A stretch of DNA of 64,000 bases from Pseudomonadota bacterium (lineage in GTDB: Bacteria > Pseudomonadota > Alphaproteobacteria > Sphingomonadales > Sphingomonadaceae), in NCBI GenBank assembly GCA_963205265.1, contig CAUJJI010000216.1, positions 1 through 64,000 of the forward strand, read 5' to 3'. Of the stretch, positions 21,434 to 31,849 are shown piece by piece (the stretch's first letter is position 1; the number at the start of each line of letters is the position of its first letter). A program made the translations under genes and the position numbers. A model generated the notes under the pieces. It was not told where the DNA came from. It saw only the letters and a program-made list of their open reading frames with translations, and ran no database searches.

Positions 21434-22765
21434 ATGGACACGCACGCGATAGCGGGTTTTGTCACTTTGGGCACATTCCTTGTGCTGGTGCTCTTTACGC
21501 GTCTGCCGGTCCTGTTCTCACTCGTTCTGGCCCCGATCCTTGGCGTTCTGGCGCTCGGCGACGGCGGGGAGATCGGCAAGTTTGCGTTAGAGGGTTTGCG
21601 TTCAGTCGCACCCGTTGCGGCGATGATCCTGTTCGCGATCCTCTACTTCGGGCTGATGCTGGACAGCGGATTGTTCGAGCCGATGGTCAGGCGGTTGCTG
21701 GACCTCGTTCGTGATGATCCGGTCCGCCTATGCCTGGTCTCGGCGCTCCTGCCCATGTTCGTTGCGCTCGATGGGGACGGTTCGACGACCTTCCTGATTT
21801 CCGTGACGGCGCTGCTTCCCGTCCATCGCAGGCTCGGCATCAATCCGCTGGTGCTTCCCGCGATTGTTGCACTTGCCGCCGGCGTCATGAACATCCTGCC
21901 ATGGGGCGGGCCAGCCGCGCGGGCGATGGCCGCGATCCATGCAAGCGTTGACGAGATCTTCCTGCCGGTCATTCCAGCGATGATCGGAGGCATTGCTTGG
22001 GTTCTGCTCGCGGCCGTTATCATGGGACTGCGAGAACGCAGGCGCCTGGGTCATTGCGGCAATATCCCTGAAGTGCCTGATCCCCACAACATGGAGTTGC
22101 CTGCGTCCCCGGCAGAAGGCCGCATAAGCCGACTTTTTCTGTTCAACGCCGTGCTGACTGCTGTGCTTGTCCTGTTCCTGTTTCAAGGTCTCTACGCCAA
22201 GCGGTTTGGGATCCCCGAAATTCCCCCGGCATTGCTGTTCATGGCCGCGTTCGCGATCGCATTGCCGGTGAACCGGCGAAGCGCCAAGGCGCAACAGGAG
22301 CAACTCGCCGCTCACGCGGGCAGCGCGGTTTTGGTCGTTTCGATGATCCTTGCCGCAGGCATTTTCACCGGGCTTCTCGCCGGATCAGGCATGATCAAGG
22401 CGATGGCCATGGTGATCGCCGGATCGGTAGACCCTGCTTTGGCACCCTGGCTCAGTTCCGCCGTGGCACTGACCTCGATGCCGCTCAGTCTGGTGTTCAC
22501 TCCCGACGCCTACTATTTCGGCGTCCTGCCTGTGCTGGCCGACACGGCAAGTGCGGTCGGCCAGGATCCCCATGCCATCGGCCGTGCGGCAATCCTGGGC
22601 CAGATGACTACCGGCTTCCCGCTGAGCCCGCTCACGGCCTCAACATTCATCCTGATTGGGTTGTCGGAAGTGACGCTGCGAGATCACCAGCGCTTTGTGT
22701 TTGGTTGGGCCTTCGGCACGACGGCCGTCATGACAGTGATCGCAAGCCTGACGGGAGCCATCTAA
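21434..22765 (+). CDS. CitMHS-family (citrate-Mg2+/H+-like) transporter
   Basis: Multi-TM; MILFAILYFGLMLDSGLF, LDGDGSTTFLISVTALLPVHRRLGINPL, NILPWGGPAARA. Confidence 0.88.
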   Translation: MDTHAIAGFVTLGTFLVLVLFTRLPVLFSLVLAPILGVLALGDGGEIGKFALEGLRSVAPVAAMILFAILYFGLMLDSGLFEPMVRRLLDLVRDDPVRLCLVSALLPMFVALDGDGSTTFLISVTALLPVHRRLGINPLVLPAIVALAAGVMNILPWGGPAARAMAAIHASVDEIFLPVIPAMIGGIAWVLLAAVIMGLRERRRLGHCGNIPEVPDPHNMELPASPAEGRISRLFLFNAVLTAVLVLFLFQGLYAKRFGIPEIPPALLFMAAFAIALPVNRRSAKAQQEQLAAHAGSAVLVVSMILAAGIFTGLLAGSGMIKAMAMVIAGSVDPALAPWLSSAVALTSMPLSLVFTPDAYYFGVLPVLADTASAVGQDPHAIGRAAILGQMTTGFPLSPLTASTFILIGLSEVTLRDHQRFVFGWAFGTTAVMTVIASLTGAI

Positions 22766-22846
22766 TGCGGTGGCGGGCGCAAATGGTCAACGAACGGGCC
22801 GCAGCACCAAAAATGGCCGATCAGATTGAAACACGGGAGCACTTCG

Positions 22847-23974
22847 ATGCCAGCTAAGATCACGCGAACTTTTCTGCTGGCATTGACCAGTATGGCGCTG
22901 ACTTCCGCTGCGCCGCTCCAGGGTGAGCCCCCAGTGCGACAGAGCTTGCCGCTCCAGATCATGGCAAATGCCATCCCGTTAGGCCCACCCGTTCAAGGTG
23001 CATTGCCCGAGCAGTGGGAGCGCGATCCGGAAGCCGGTCGGCTTGTTTCGAATGTGGTCGATCCCGCGCTCATCCCGGTGCTACCGGGCAAAGGCAAGTC
23101 GACCGGCGTGGCGATGATCGTCGCCCCCGGAGGTAGCTTCGAGCGCTTGTACATCGACACGGAAGGCTTTGTCATAGCCCGCCGCCTTGCGGCCCGCGGG
23201 GTGTCGGCATTCGTGCTCAAGTATCGCACCAGGCCTCTGCCCCGGACCGCAGCCGAGATCGCCGCGATGCCGCGCACGGCACCGGTCGACGAACCTCCTC
23301 ATCCCGAGGCAAAGCCGGAGGCGGTGGCGGACGCCCAGGCTGCCGTGCGCTACCTGAGGGAGCACGCCACGCAGCTGCGTATCGATCCCGCGAAGATCGG
23401 GTTCGTCGGATTTTCGGCGGGAGCGATGACCACTTTAGCTGTTGGTGTGACCCCGGATCGCACCGCCCGCCCCGATTTCATTGCACCTATTTACGGCCCC
23501 CTCTGGCTGAGGCCCGTACCGTCAGACGCGCCGCCGCTGTTCACCGCACTCGCGCTTGACGACCCCATCTTCGGCGCAGGCGAGGAAATGCCACTGATCC
23601 AGGCGTGGCGGGATGCAAAGCGGCCGATCAATGTCCATCTCTACCATCGCGGTGGGCACGGCTTTGCGACCAAATCGTCAGCGGAAGCACCGAAGCTCTG
23701 GTTCGAGGAAATGTTCGCCTGGATGCAGGACCTGGGGTTGTTCAGCAAGCCGGTCAAGGTCACTTACAGCACCGCCACTTCAACGGTGGGCGAACTCCTG
23801 GACAATCCGCAAACGCGCGCGATCGTGTTGCGGCATTATCCCCATATCCTCGAATTCGGCATGCTTGAAAAGGCACGCACATTGCCGATTGGCCAGTTCG
23901 CGACGTACGTTCCAGCGCAGTTCCCGCCGGAAGAACTGCCAAATCTCGACGCCGAACTGGCAAATTTAAAATAG
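22847..23974 (+). CDS. Secreted alpha/beta hydrolase (esterase-like)
   Basis: Signal peptide MPAKITRTFLLALTSMALTSAAP; GFVGFSAGAMTTLA nucleophile elbow; HLYHRGGHGFA catalytic His region. Confidence 0.8.
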   Translation: MPAKITRTFLLALTSMALTSAAPLQGEPPVRQSLPLQIMANAIPLGPPVQGALPEQWERDPEAGRLVSNVVDPALIPVLPGKGKSTGVAMIVAPGGSFERLYIDTEGFVIARRLAARGVSAFVLKYRTRPLPRTAAEIAAMPRTAPVDEPPHPEAKPEAVADAQAAVRYLREHATQLRIDPAKIGFVGFSAGAMTTLAVGVTPDRTARPDFIAPIYGPLWLRPVPSDAPPLFTALALDDPIFGAGEEMPLIQAWRDAKRPINVHLYHRGGHGFATKSSAEAPKLWFEEMFAWMQDLGLFSKPVKVTYSTATSTVGELLDNPQTRAIVLRHYPHILEFGMLEKARTLPIGQFATYVPAQFPPEELPNLDAELANLK

Positions 23975-24163
23975 AGTGGCAAAAAGTAGATTCGTCTATA
24001 CTCGGCTTCCTGAGTAAACTTTACATCGAGATTTCCAACTGCAGTACCAATGTTTTGGATAATACAGGTCGGGTATTTTCCTTTGGTCCGATTGACACCA
24101 AGGCATTGGCGATCGCGGTGGAATGAATTCCTGACTTCTGTCGCCTTCGCCGAATTTCCCTGC

Positions 24164-24916
24164 CTATTCCATCGATCGCTGCGTATCTTCAAGGGCGAGA
24201 TCGACCAGCACTCGCATGGCTGTCCGAGCGGCCTCGGGGTCGCTGGCAGCGATCGCCTCATAGACCCGTCGATGATCCGGAATCGGGTTGCGGGGCAGTG
24301 CGCGGGAACGTTGCTTGAATTGGGTCGTCCAGTTGACGGCCGCACCGATGCTGGAGCTGAGCACGACGAGCGCATCGTTGCGGGTGGCGCGCAGGATGGC
24401 ATCGTGAAAATCGCGATCCGCCGCACGGCCCGCTTCGCTGGCGAGACTATGCTGCCGCATCGCGTCAAGCGCATGTTCCATGGCTTTCAGATCGGCGGAA
24501 TCGCGCCGCTCGGCAGCCAGCGCGGTAGCAGCAGGCTCGACGATTGCCCTGAGTTCGAAAAGACTACGGATGAAAGCGATGTCGGGGTCGCCTGCAAAGG
24601 CCCATGCAAGCACATCGGGATCGAGCAGGTTCCAGCGGTTACGGGGCAGCACGCGCGTCCCGGTTTTCGGCCGGCTTTCGACAAGACCCTTGGCGATGAG
24701 GACCTGGACGGCCTCGCGATAGGCGGTGCGCGATACGCCAAGAGTTTCCGCCGCAATGACTTCCGCGCCAAGCACGTCGCCCGGCGCAATCTCGCCGGAC
24801 AGGATCGCAATGCCCAGCTTTTGGGCAATGGCGCCATGATGACGCCTGCCAGTGCCGAGCGGCTTGCGAGAAGCGCGGCCTTCTGGGTTTGCAATCGCGG
24901 GGTCGCTTCGCTTCAT
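24164..24916 (-). CDS. GntR-family regulator, FadR subfamily
   Basis: HTH ...AQKLGIAILSGEIAPGDVLGAEVIAAETLGVSRTAYREAVQVLIAKGLVESRPKTGTRV, FCD C-terminus. Confidence 0.9.
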   Translation of the reverse strand: MKRSDPAIANPEGRASRKPLGTGRRHHGAIAQKLGIAILSGEIAPGDVLGAEVIAAETLGVSRTAYREAVQVLIAKGLVESRPKTGTRVLPRNRWNLLDPDVLAWAFAGDPDIAFIRSLFELRAIVEPAATALAAERRDSADLKAMEHALDAMRQHSLASEAGRAADRDFHDAILRATRNDALVVLSSSIGAAVNWTTQFKQRSRALPRNPIPDHRRVYEAIAASDPEAARTAMRVLVDLALEDTQRSME

Positions 24917-25848
24917 TCCATATCTTCGAATCGCTCGGTTATGTAGGTAGTGCCGCGCAGGCAGGCATCGGCTACCAGTTGCAGGGGGGCGAGATCAACA
25001 TCGCTGGCCCCGCTCCGTACAAGGTCGACGAAGCGGCGGTACATGGCGCGGTATTCCTGCGTAAGGGTTGATTCTGCGCCAACTGCGGTATGCGCGGCAT
25101 CATCCCCGCCTTGGCTGAAGAGATAGAGTTCGTCTCCAGCCTCGAAGGCGATTTGCCAGATTTGCGGGCCGGTCTGACGCCAATCGAACGCGGCGCTGAT
25201 TGGCACGCCCTGCGCGGTCGCCATTTCCATGTCGACCGCAATGGGCGCAGCACGGCCTGCTGGAATGTGCAGCGCGGCGTCAATCAGGCGGATCTGGTCG
25301 TCCAGCACTTCGGTGAGGATCGAAAGCGCGTTGATCCCGGGATCGAACACGCCAAAGCCGCCGGCCTCCCAGATCCAGTCCTGCCCTGGATGCCAGCGAC
25401 GGACATCTTCCTTCCACGTGATCGCGATGCGGGTGAGCCTGCGCGCCGCGCACCATGCGCGGGCCTGCGCAACGGGCGCGGAATAGCGCGAATGCCAGCT
25501 GGCATAGAGCGTAAGGTTCTTGCGGCGCGCCAGATCGACCAGCGCATCGACTTCCGAAAGCGTGGCCCCCGGCGGCTTTTCCAGGAAGACGTGCTTGCCG
25601 GCGAGAAGGGCAGCGCAGGCGGCTTCATAGCGGACTGCCGGTGGCTGGCACAGGATAACCGCATCGATGTCTGGCTGGCCGGCCAGCATGGCGGTGAGAT
25701 CAGGATAGCATGCGATCCCCTCGGCTGCGGCGTTGCGACTGGCGACGGCGACCAGTTCCGCGCCCTGCGTGTGCGCGATCGCCGGCAGATGCTCGTCGCG
25801 GGCGATCTTGCCGAGGCCGACAAGACCCATGCGGATGGGCCGACTCAC
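24913..25848 (-). CDS. Gfo/Idh/MocA oxidoreductase, probable L-arabinose/D-galactose 1-dehydrogenase
   Basis: MGLVGLGKIARDEHLPAI; GKHVFLEKPPGATLSEVD; gene context. Confidence 0.8.
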   Translation of the reverse strand: MSRPIRMGLVGLGKIARDEHLPAIAHTQGAELVAVASRNAAAEGIACYPDLTAMLAGQPDIDAVILCQPPAVRYEAACAALLAGKHVFLEKPPGATLSEVDALVDLARRKNLTLYASWHSRYSAPVAQARAWCAARRLTRIAITWKEDVRRWHPGQDWIWEAGGFGVFDPGINALSILTEVLDDQIRLIDAALHIPAGRAAPIAVDMEMATAQGVPISAAFDWRQTGPQIWQIAFEAGDELYLFSQGGDDAAHTAVGAESTLTQEYRAMYRRFVDLVRSGASDVDLAPLQLVADACLRGTTYITERFEDME

Positions 25849-26825
25849 AGTGGCTTCACCGCAACGAAGCCCTCATCCTGCGCTCGCTGCAACGGATTGC
25901 GCAGCGGCAGCGAAAAGGCATCGGCCTCCAGTTCGAACACGTCGCCTTCCTGCGTGCGCAGGCCATCGGAGAACGACAGCGTCGCCGTGCCGAAATAGTG
26001 GACGTGCAGGTCGCCCGGGCGGCGGAAAAGGGTGTTCTTGAAGTGGTGGTGCTCGAGATTGGCGATCGAGTGCGACATGTTGGCCTCGCCCGAAAGGAAC
26101 GGCTTTTCCCAGATCACCTGGCCTTCGCGGCGGATGCGACTGATGCCGCGCACGTCGTCGGGCAACGCGCCGAGACGCAGTTCCGGTGCCAGGGCCGCCT
26201 GCCGCAACTTGGAGTGCGCGAGCCAGAGATAGTTGCCGCGTTCGATCACATGGTCGGAGAACTCGTTGCCCATGCAGAAGCCCAGCCGCACGGGCTGGCC
26301 ATGCTGATCGATCAGGTAGATACCGGCGATTTCCGGCTCCTCGCTGCCATCCTCGGCAAAGCTGGGCATGGTCAGCGGCGCGCCCTGTGCGACAAGGATC
26401 GAGCCGTCGCCCTTGTAGAACCATTCTGGCTGGACCCCGGCGGTGCCTGGCGCGGGCTTGCCGCCTTCCTCGCCCATCAGGAACATGCGCATCGAATCGG
26501 TCAGGTTCTCGCCGCCGGCAGCGGCCTTGTGCATCTTGTCGCGACCCTCGGCGGAACCGAGATGGGTCAACCCCGTGCCGGATACGAGCAGATGGGCAGA
26601 ATCCCGATGGTCAATCGGGCCCAGCAGCGTGACTTCGGCCAGATCGAACGCGGCGCCCTTGCGCTGCTCGGCCAGCTCGGCGAGCTGCAGCCCCGCGGCA
26701 ATCGCCTGCTGCGCCAGCTGCAAGGTGGTTTCCGCGCCGGACAGGACGAATGCATTGCCGGCTGCATCGAGTGCTCCGATGCCGCGCCGACCATTGCGGG
26801 CAAACTGGATCAGGGAGCGGATCAA
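25845..26825 (-). CDS. AraD1/GguC-type FAH-fold protein, probable 2-keto-3-deoxy-L-arabinonate dehydratase
   Basis: TGLTHLGSAEGRDKMH, MGNEFSDHVIERGNYLWLAHSKLR, FKNTLFRRPGDLHVHYFGTATLSFSDG; TTG start overlapping upstream stop. Confidence 0.78.
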   Translation of the reverse strand: MIRSLIQFARNGRRGIGALDAAGNAFVLSGAETTLQLAQQAIAAGLQLAELAEQRKGAAFDLAEVTLLGPIDHRDSAHLLVSGTGLTHLGSAEGRDKMHKAAAGGENLTDSMRMFLMGEEGGKPAPGTAGVQPEWFYKGDGSILVAQGAPLTMPSFAEDGSEEPEIAGIYLIDQHGQPVRLGFCMGNEFSDHVIERGNYLWLAHSKLRQAALAPELRLGALPDDVRGISRIRREGQVIWEKPFLSGEANMSHSIANLEHHHFKNTLFRRPGDLHVHYFGTATLSFSDGLRTQEGDVFELEADAFSLPLRNPLQRAQDEGFVAVKPL

Positions 26826-28405
26826 TGGCCCACCTCGCGAATGCCTTCGACCGTTCGCGGCAGGTTCCAGGGATTGGCGGACTGCAAGGCGGGCGGCAGC
26901 AGTCCGTCGGGAATGTCCTGATAGCACACCGGCCGCACAAACCGCGCCATGGCCAGCGTGCCGACCGATGTGGAGCGTGCATCGCTGGTGGCGGGGAACG
27001 GACCGCCGTGGACCATGGCCGGGCAGACCTCGACTCCGGTCGGCCAACCATTCGCCAGCACACGGCCTGCCTTGGCCTGCAAGAGCGGCAGCAGCGATGC
27101 GGCGGCGGCGCTGTCTTCGGGGCCCATGTGGAGCGTCGCGGTCAACTGGCCTTCGAGCCCCGCGATCACTGCGGCCATTTCGTCCAGATCGGCGCACCGC
27201 ACCAGCACGGCCGCGGCGCCGAACACCTCATGGCCCAGCGCGGCATCGGCAAGGAATGCTGCCGCGGTGGTTTCGAACAGCGCGGCAGTGCACCGGGTGG
27301 GGCTGGATGCCTGCGGGCCTTGCGCGATCCGGTGCGCGGCCTGGTTGCCCTCGAGCGCGGCGACGCCGGCCCGGTAGCTGTCGTGAATGCCCGGCGTCAG
27401 CATCACCAGCGGTTCGGCTGCCGCAATGGCTTCGCCTGCCGCTGCGACGAAGCGGTCCAGCGCTTCTCCCTCAACAGCGATAACCACCCCCGGGTTGGTG
27501 CAGAACTGGCCCGCGCCCAGCATCAGCGACGCAGCGAACCCGGTGCCAAGCGCATCGGCCCGGACCGCCAGCGCACTCGGCAGAAGGACGACGGGATTGA
27601 CGCTGCTCATCTCGGCATAGACCGGGATTGGTTCGGAGCGAGCTGCGGCCACGGCGACCAGCGCCAGCCCGCCGGCGCACGAACCGGTGAAGCCCACGGC
27701 CTTGATGCGCGGATCGCCCACCAAGGCCGCACCCAGATCGTTCGCAACGCCCGGCAGGAAGGAAAACACGCCTTCAGGCAGGCCGTGCGCGGCGACAGTC
27801 GCCTGGATGGCCCGCGCGACCAGTTCGCCAGTGCCGGGATGCGCCGGGTGGCCTTTGACCACGACCGGGCAGCCCGCCGCCAGGGCCGAAGCAGTGTCTC
27901 CGCCCGCCACCGAGAAGGCGAGCGGAAAGTTCGAAGCGCCGAACACCGCCACCGGTCCCAGCGCGACGTTCATCCGCCTAATGTCGGCACGCGGCGGCGT
28001 GCGATCAGGCAGGGCGGGATCGATGGTCACGTCCAGCCATTCCCCCCTGCTCAGCTCGGCCGCGAACATGCGCAGCTGCCCGCAGGTGCGACCGCGCTCG
28101 CCTTCCAGCCGCATGCGCGGCAGGCCGCTTTCGGTCATGGCGGTGGCGATAAGGTCATCGCCAATGGCGAGGATGGCCTCGGCCACAGCCTCAAGAAACG
28201 CCGCGCGCGCTTCTGGCCGCAGTGCGGAAAAGGCCGGAAAGGCCGCCTCGGCGAGCGCGCAGGCATCGGCGACGTCCCGATCACCCGCCGCGCAGAAAGA
28301 CTGGGGCAGGGTTTCCCCGGTGGAGGGGTTGACTGCATGGAACAGCGCGGCGCTGCGGCGGTTCCCGCTGCCGACGAGGATGCTTCCGTCAATCATCATT
28401 CTCAT
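26822..28405 (-). CDS. NAD(P)-dependent aldehyde dehydrogenase, probable 2-oxoglutarate semialdehyde dehydrogenase
   Basis: VFGASNFPLAFSVAGGDTASALAAGCPVVVKGHPAHPGT; GFTGSCAGG; GQFCTNPG. Confidence 0.85.
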   Translation of the reverse strand: MRMMIDGSILVGSGNRRSAALFHAVNPSTGETLPQSFCAAGDRDVADACALAEAAFPAFSALRPEARAAFLEAVAEAILAIGDDLIATAMTESGLPRMRLEGERGRTCGQLRMFAAELSRGEWLDVTIDPALPDRTPPRADIRRMNVALGPVAVFGASNFPLAFSVAGGDTASALAAGCPVVVKGHPAHPGTGELVARAIQATVAAHGLPEGVFSFLPGVANDLGAALVGDPRIKAVGFTGSCAGGLALVAVAAARSEPIPVYAEMSSVNPVVLLPSALAVRADALGTGFAASLMLGAGQFCTNPGVVIAVEGEALDRFVAAAGEAIAAAEPLVMLTPGIHDSYRAGVAALEGNQAAHRIAQGPQASSPTRCTAALFETTAAAFLADAALGHEVFGAAAVLVRCADLDEMAAVIAGLEGQLTATLHMGPEDSAAAASLLPLLQAKAGRVLANGWPTGVEVCPAMVHGGPFPATSDARSTSVGTLAMARFVRPVCYQDIPDGLLPPALQSANPWNLPRTVEGIREVGH

Positions 28406-28416
28406 TCCGTTCTGGT

Positions 28417-30216
28417 TCAGTGGTTGTCTCTGGGCAGGCCGCGCGTCTGGGCGATGCGCTGGAACTGCTCGGAACCTTCAAGGATCGCGCCACTTTCGAG
28501 CTGGCCGACGAGCGATCTCTGGATCGCCTGCCAGGGGGTCTGCGATGGCGGATAGGCATAGCCGCCTGCCGCTTCCAGCGCGGCGCGGCGCTCCGCCAGT
28601 TCCGCGTCGCGCAGGAGGGCATCTACCGTGCCGCGACCCAGATCAATCCGCACCCGGTCGCCCGTGCGCAGCAGGGCGAGCCCGCCTTTTTCTGCCGCTT
28701 CAGGCGAAGCGTTGAGGATTGAGGGGCTGGCGCTGGTGCCCGATTGCCGGCCATCGCCCATGCACGGCAGATCGCGCACGCCTTCGCGCAGCAAATAGGC
28801 CGGCGCGCGCATGTTGACCACCTCCGCAGAGCCGGGATAGCCGACAGGGCCCGCACCGCGCATCACCAGCAAGGTGTTGATGTCGATCCCGAGCGCGGGA
28901 TCGTCGATCCGCGCATGGTAGTCCTCGGGCCCGTCGAACACCACGACCTTGCCCTCGAAGGCTTCCGGGTCGGATGGATTGCTGAGATAGCGGGCGCGGA
29001 ATTCCGGGCTTATCACGCTGGTCTTCATGATCGCGGTGTCGAACAGGTTGCCCGACAGCACGATGAAGCCGGCGTCCTGCATCAGCGGCTGATCGAAGGG
29101 GCGGATTACCCGCTCGTCTGCGATCTCGGCTCCCCGGCAATTGTCGCCGATGCCGCGCCCGGAGACAGTCAGCGCGGCCTCGCGGATGAGGCCTGCGCCC
29201 ATTAGCTGGTTCAACACGGCGGGCACGCCGCCGGCATGATAGTAATCCTCGCCCAGGAATTCGCCCGCAGGCATCAGGTTGACCAGCAGCGGCACCTTGT
29301 GGCCGTGGTCCTGCCAGTCCTGCAGGGCCAGTTCTACGCCCATGTGCCGGGCGATGGCGGCGAGGTGGATTGGCGCGTTGGTCGATCCACCGATCGCGGA
29401 ATTGACGACGATGGCGTTGAGGAAGGCGTCGCGCGTCATGATGTCGGAGGGCTTGAGGTCTTCGCGCACCATGTCGACGATGCGCTTGCCGGTCCGATAG
29501 GCATTTTCCTGCCGGTCGCGGTAAGGTGCGGGGATTGCTGCGGAACCGGGCAGCGACATGCCGAGCGCTTCGGCCAGGCTATTCATCGTGGTCGCCGTGC
29601 CCATGGTATTGCAATAGCCGGTCGAGGGGGCGGAAGAGGCGACCAGCTTGATGAAACCGGTATGGTCGATCTCGCCCTTGCTCAGCATCTCGCGCGCCTT
29701 CCACACGATGGTGCCGCTGCCCGTGCGCTCCCCGCCTTGCTTGTTGGATGCATGCCAGCCGTTGAGCATCGGGCCGACCGACAGCACGATTGCGGGCAGA
29801 TTCACCGTTGCCGCCGCCATCAGCGCGGCTGGGGTGGTCTTGTCGCAGCCGGTGGTCAGCACCACCCCGTCGAGCGGATAGCCGTGCAGCACTTCGACAA
29901 GGCCGAGATAGGCGAGGTTGCGGTCCAGCCCGGCGGTGGGCCGCTTGCCGGTTTCCTGGATCGGATGGACCGGGAACTCGATGGCCACACCGCCCGCCTC
30001 ACGAATCCCCTCGCGCACGCGCTCGGCCAGCATCAAATGATGGCGGTTGCAGGGCGACAGATCGCTGCCTGTCTGGGCGATGCCGATGATCGGGCGGCCG
30101 GAGCGCAGCTCTTCTAGGCTCAGCCCGAAGTTGAGATAGCGCTCCAGATAGAGCGCGGTCATGTCGATGTTGTCCGGGTTGTCGAACCAGGCGGCCGAGC
30201 GCAGCTTGCGGGTCAT
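28417..30216 (-). CDS. IlvD/Edd-family dehydratase, probable L-arabinonate dehydratase
   Basis: [56 protein letters not shown]. Confidence 0.85.
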   Translation of the reverse strand: MTRKLRSAAWFDNPDNIDMTALYLERYLNFGLSLEELRSGRPIIGIAQTGSDLSPCNRHHLMLAERVREGIREAGGVAIEFPVHPIQETGKRPTAGLDRNLAYLGLVEVLHGYPLDGVVLTTGCDKTTPAALMAAATVNLPAIVLSVGPMLNGWHASNKQGGERTGSGTIVWKAREMLSKGEIDHTGFIKLVASSAPSTGYCNTMGTATTMNSLAEALGMSLPGSAAIPAPYRDRQENAYRTGKRIVDMVREDLKPSDIMTRDAFLNAIVVNSAIGGSTNAPIHLAAIARHMGVELALQDWQDHGHKVPLLVNLMPAGEFLGEDYYHAGGVPAVLNQLMGAGLIREAALTVSGRGIGDNCRGAEIADERVIRPFDQPLMQDAGFIVLSGNLFDTAIMKTSVISPEFRARYLSNPSDPEAFEGKVVVFDGPEDYHARIDDPALGIDINTLLVMRGAGPVGYPGSAEVVNMRAPAYLLREGVRDLPCMGDGRQSGTSASPSILNASPEAAEKGGLALLRTGDRVRIDLGRGTVDALLRDAELAERRAALEAAGGYAYPPSQTPWQAIQRSLVGQLESGAILEGSEQFQRIAQTRGLPRDNH

Positions 30217-31352
30217 TTGGCAGTGCTCATCCGCAATACCATCGTGTGGCGGTAGGTTTGCCCGGGATCGAGCCGTGCCGACCCGAACTCCGGACGGTTG
30301 GGCGTGTCGGGGAATTTTTGCGGCTCGAGTACGAAGCCGTCACCCATCCGGTAGACGCAGCCGCCTTTGCCGATATTGGCACCGTCAATGAAGTTGCCGG
30401 TGTACATCTGTAGACCCGGCTCGGTGGACAGCACCTCCAGCACGCGGCCCGATGCCGGATCGACAACGCGGGCCACAAGCTGCGGCGTTGCAGTCTGGCC
30501 CTTGTCGAGAACCCAGTTGTGATCGTAACCGCGCCCGATACGGATCTGCGCATCGTTGCCTTCGCGCAGGCCATCGGCGAGCACGCGCCCCCGGCTGAAA
30601 TCGAACACGGTTCCGCGCACCGGCCTCAGTTCGCCGGTGGGGATCAGCGTTTCATCGACCGGAGTGTAGCGGCTGGCGGGTATGGTCAGCAGCTGGCGCA
30701 TCGCACCGTCGCGCGCACAGTGGCCCGCCAGGTTGAACAGCGCATGATTGGTCATGTTGACGATCGTCGGTTTGGTTGTCGTCGCCGCATGGTCGATCGT
30801 CAGCTCGCCCCGGTCGTTCAGCGAGTAGGTGACCGTCGTCTTCACCTCGCCGGGATAGACGGAATCGCCATCCGGGCTCATCAGCGAGAGCACGACCGAG
30901 GCCGTTGGGCCGCTGGTGATGGATTCCACTTTCCACAGCTGCCGGTCGAACCCGTTGACACCGCCGTGCAGCGTGTTGACGCCGTTGTTCACCGGAAGCT
31001 GATAGCTCTGCCCATCGAGCGCGAACCGGCCTTTTGCGATCCGATTGGCAAAACGGCCGACAGTAACGCCGAAGAAGTCCTGCTTCGCCTCGTATTCCGC
31101 AGCCGTATCGTGGCCCAGTACGATGTCAGCCAAGCGACCCTTGCTATCGGGCGCCACCAGCGATTGCAGGGTCGCGCCATAGGCAATGATCCGGGCCGAG
31201 ATGCCTGTGCTGCTCCGTAGAGTTACGGCCTCGACATTCGTGCCGTTGCGTAGCGTTCCGGCGGAGGAACGCTCGGCGGTGGCGGCATTGGCGGCGCTGC
31301 CCACGGCAAGGCACATCATTGTTGCCAGGGGAAGCAAGCGGGCGTTCTTCAT
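30213..31352 (-). CDS. Aldose 1-epimerase (mutarotase), secreted
   Basis: Signal peptide; [52 protein letters not shown]. Confidence 0.9.
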   Translation of the reverse strand: MKNARLLPLATMMCLAVGSAANAATAERSSAGTLRNGTNVEAVTLRSSTGISARIIAYGATLQSLVAPDSKGRLADIVLGHDTAAEYEAKQDFFGVTVGRFANRIAKGRFALDGQSYQLPVNNGVNTLHGGVNGFDRQLWKVESITSGPTASVVLSLMSPDGDSVYPGEVKTTVTYSLNDRGELTIDHAATTTKPTIVNMTNHALFNLAGHCARDGAMRQLLTIPASRYTPVDETLIPTGELRPVRGTVFDFSRGRVLADGLREGNDAQIRIGRGYDHNWVLDKGQTATPQLVARVVDPASGRVLEVLSTEPGLQMYTGNFIDGANIGKGGCVYRMGDGFVLEPQKFPDTPNRPEFGSARLDPGQTYRHTMVLRMSTAK

Positions 31353-31398
31353 CGGATGCTTTTCCATTTTAGTTGCAAGGCCAGTTCGCAGTCTTGGC

Positions 31399-31734
31399 TC
31401 AAGGTGAACAACGACAACTGAATGCGGCGAGAGACGCAGGGTCAGCGCATCGCCATCGGTCTTCGCTGCGAACGGTTTGGCAGCCACTGCATTCGGCGCC
31501 GCAAAGGTGTTGATCGTATCCACCCGCTCCGACGCCGCCATAGATTCCCGTGCCGGGATGCACGGCAAACTGACCAAAAATGTCGCGGTTGATCACAGGG
31601 CCCGGCTTGTCCGCCCGAATGGTCAGCCGGCCTGGTGCCGCAACGGGTTGTTCCACCGCAACCTGCGCCCATGCCTGTCCGGAAAGCGCAAGGGTCATTG
31701 CCGCCACTGCGTGCCTGATCGCCTCGCCTGCCAT
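31399..31734 (-). pseudogene. GH51 alpha-L-arabinofuranosidase remnant: N-terminus joined to C-terminus, catalytic core missing
   Basis: N-term LTIRADKPGPVINRDIFGQFAVHPGTGIYGGV runs into, in another frame, VDTINTFAAPNAVAAKPFAAKTDGDALTLRLSPHSVVVVHLEP. Confidence 0.8.
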
Positions 31735-31849
31735 GCCCTTACTCCTGCTTGTCTGGCCGGGAAGATGGCCCCCAATGGCAAATCGTCCCGATTGACCGCA
31801 CTCCGATATACTCCTACTAATAAAATGACAACCGCAGGGAGGAATCATA

